A DNA stretch of 6,286 nucleotides from Bacillota bacterium. GTDB taxonomy: Bacteria; Bacillota; Dethiobacteria; Dethiobacterales; Dethiobacteraceae. Numbering within the stretch: position 1 is the first letter of the stretch; every line of letters begins with the position of its first letter. Under the pieces are notes generated by a model, which worked only from the letters and a program-made list of their open reading frames with translations, was not told the origin of the DNA and ran no database searches. The position numbers and the translations under genes are program-made. Location: NCBI GenBank assembly GCA_018725345.1, contig QLUI01000114.1, positions 1-6,286 on the forward strand, in the 5' to 3' direction. Below are positions 5,406 through 6,286 of this stretch, one piece after another.

Positions 5406-6286
5406 TCACCACCTCGCCGCATAAGGTTCGTAGGGCTGATCTCCCAAAAGATGCTTTTCGATCTTGTAGAGATCCAGGCGGATCAGACGACGATTAGAAA
5501 CCTTGCGCTTCAGCTTGGGATGATCGATGGTCGTGCGGAGTCGCTTCTCCCACTCTTCGATGAATATCTTTCGGCCCGGTTCGGTGAGGAAAATCCCGCC
5601 GCCCGATTCCGAGAAGTGCTTCTCCTGAATCTGTCCCTTGTTGACCAGGGAGAAGATCAGCCGATCAACAAAGACCGGCTTAAAGATCTCGGCCACGTCC
5701 AGGTTCAAGGAGAACCGCCGGAAGTTAGTCGTATGCAGGAAGCCGATGCGGGGATCCAGATGGGTGCGATATATCTCGCTCAGGGCGGCGACATACATCA
5801 TCGAGTTACCGAAGCTAATCATGGCATTGAGGCGGTTCTGCGGCGGCCGGCGAGTCCGCCTGGCAAAGGAGAACTCCTCTTGCCCCAAGATGACATCAAA
5901 GGCCTCGTAGTAGCTCTCCCGGATATTGCCCTCGATGGCCATGAGAGCTTCAGGCGAGGGCTGCTGCTCCAGCAGAGAGCTCGAACTCTCAATGGCATTC
6001 AATACATCCTGCAGGTCGGCACCGCGGCGCAGGTAATAACCGATCACCCGCTTCATATTCTCCACTGCTCCCTTGATGAACTGCCGGGCGAGAACGAGCC
6101 GCCGGGCAGGATCCAGGTAATGCTCCGCCTGATTGAGAATCAGGCAGCCGGAATTGTAATGCTCCCGGGGATAGAAGGAGCCGATGTAGTAGCCGTAGTG
6201 GTTGAAGAAGTGGAGCAGTATCTCCTGCTGAGTGAGGAACTCCAGCAGGCGTTTGTTAAGGTCTACCTCGCCGAAGATGTGAAGCT
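5406..6286 (-). CDS. cas1: CRISPR-associated integrase Cas1, N-terminus cut by the window edge
   Basis: Cas1 is the metal-dependent integrase that joins new spacers to the leader-end repeat. The frame stays open to the window edge, giving 292 residues. The visible N-terminus LHIFGEVDLNKRLLEFL is the conserved end of the beta-rich domain, followed by LHFFNHYGYYIGSFYP and REHYNSG. I judge about 35-40 residues to be missing, for a full length near 330. The catalytic triad is present: Glu in AIEGNIRESYY (codon 5931-5933), His in GFLHTTNFRRFSL (5733-5735) and Asp in LNLDVAEIFKP (5697-5699). The C-terminus (KLKRKVSNRRLIRLDLYKIEKHL) is that of the Cas1b group found in type I-B loci. A GTG at 6063-6065 could be taken for a start but lies deep inside the conserved protein, so it is internal. 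No frameshift or missing motif is seen. cas4 would be the expected upstream neighbour outside the window. Confidence 0.97.
   Translation of the reverse strand, partial: LHIFGEVDLNKRLLEFLTQQEILLHFFNHYGYYIGSFYPREHYNSGCLILNQAEHYLDPARRLVLARQFIKGAVENMKRVIGYYLRRGADLQDVLNAIESSSSLLEQQPSPEALMAIEGNIRESYYEAFDVILGQEEFSFARRTRRPPQNRLNAMISFGNSMMYVAALSEIYRTHLDPRIGFLHTTNFRRFSLNLDVAEIFKPVFVDRLIFSLVNKGQIQEKHFSESGGGIFLTEPGRKIFIEEWEKRLRTTIDHPKLKRKVSNRRLIRLDLYKIEKHLLGDQPYEPYAARW
5410..5415 (-). promoter_or_regulatory. cas2 ribosome-binding site inside the end of cas1
   Basis: GAGGTG on the minus strand lies 7 bases before the cas2 TTG and within the last codons of cas1 (within Ala-Arg-Trp before TGA). The ideal spacing supports the TTG start and suggests translational coupling of cas2 to cas1. 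Confidence 0.75.

Noticed and set aside
5638..5910. Plus-strand open frame of 90 codons
   Set aside because: It is antisense to the conserved core of cas1 and is a shadow of that gene.
6063..6065. GTG as the start of a 219-residue short Cas1
   Set aside because: Upstream codons continue in frame to the window edge and encode conserved Cas1 sequence (YGYYIGSFYPREHYNSG), so this GTG is an internal valine codon.

Overview
The window is the adaptation end of a CRISPR-Cas locus. It holds a very long CRISPR array, its leader, and the genes cas2 and cas1, all read on the minus strand in the order cas1 > cas2 > leader > array. Nothing outside the CRISPR system is visible. Both edges cut through the locus: the array runs off the left edge and cas1 runs off the right edge.

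Bases 1-4897 are array. I count 74 copies of a 30-base repeat, all identical by eye, at 38-67 through 4868-4897. Between them lie 73 complete spacers of 35-39 bases (21 of 35, 31 of 36, 12 of 37, 6 of 38, 3 of 39). Bases 1-37 have the size of one more spacer. On the minus strand the repeat ends in ATTGAAAC, the usual crRNA 5' handle of type I-B and related systems, so the leader is on the right, next to cas2, and the newest spacers should be there. Spacers are numbered here from the left: spacer n follows repeat n. Spacer 1 is among the oldest seen and spacer 73 is the newest.

Bases 4898-5138 are the leader. It has a sigma70-like promoter (TTGACT, 18 bases, TGC-TAAACT) pointing into the array and an imperfect inverted repeat. 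Bases 5139-5402 are cas2 (87 aa, TTG start) and 5406-6286 are cas1 without its N-terminus. They are 3 bases apart and the cas2 ribosome-binding site lies within the end of cas1. Cas1 and Cas2 form the integrase that adds spacers at the leader end; the array supplies the crRNAs. The effector genes (cas3, cas5, cas7, cas8, cas6, cas4) are not in view. Type I-B is inferred from the repeat and from Cas1/Cas2 family resemblance, not from an effector.

The host cannot be named. The cas genes favour G/C at third codon positions, translation signals are Shine-Dalgarno type and the leader promoter looks bacterial. A thermophilic or anaerobic bacterium (for example a Firmicute) fits, but a methanogenic archaeon is not excluded.

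The locus is conventional and I see no new system. The most informative content is in the spacers. Several translate into recognisable fragments of viral genes, including what look like two family B DNA polymerase motifs and a pair of helix-turn-helix segments. Two spacers span a gene start with its Shine-Dalgarno site. The spacer base next to the crRNA handle is strongly biased to T, most of all in the oldest part.
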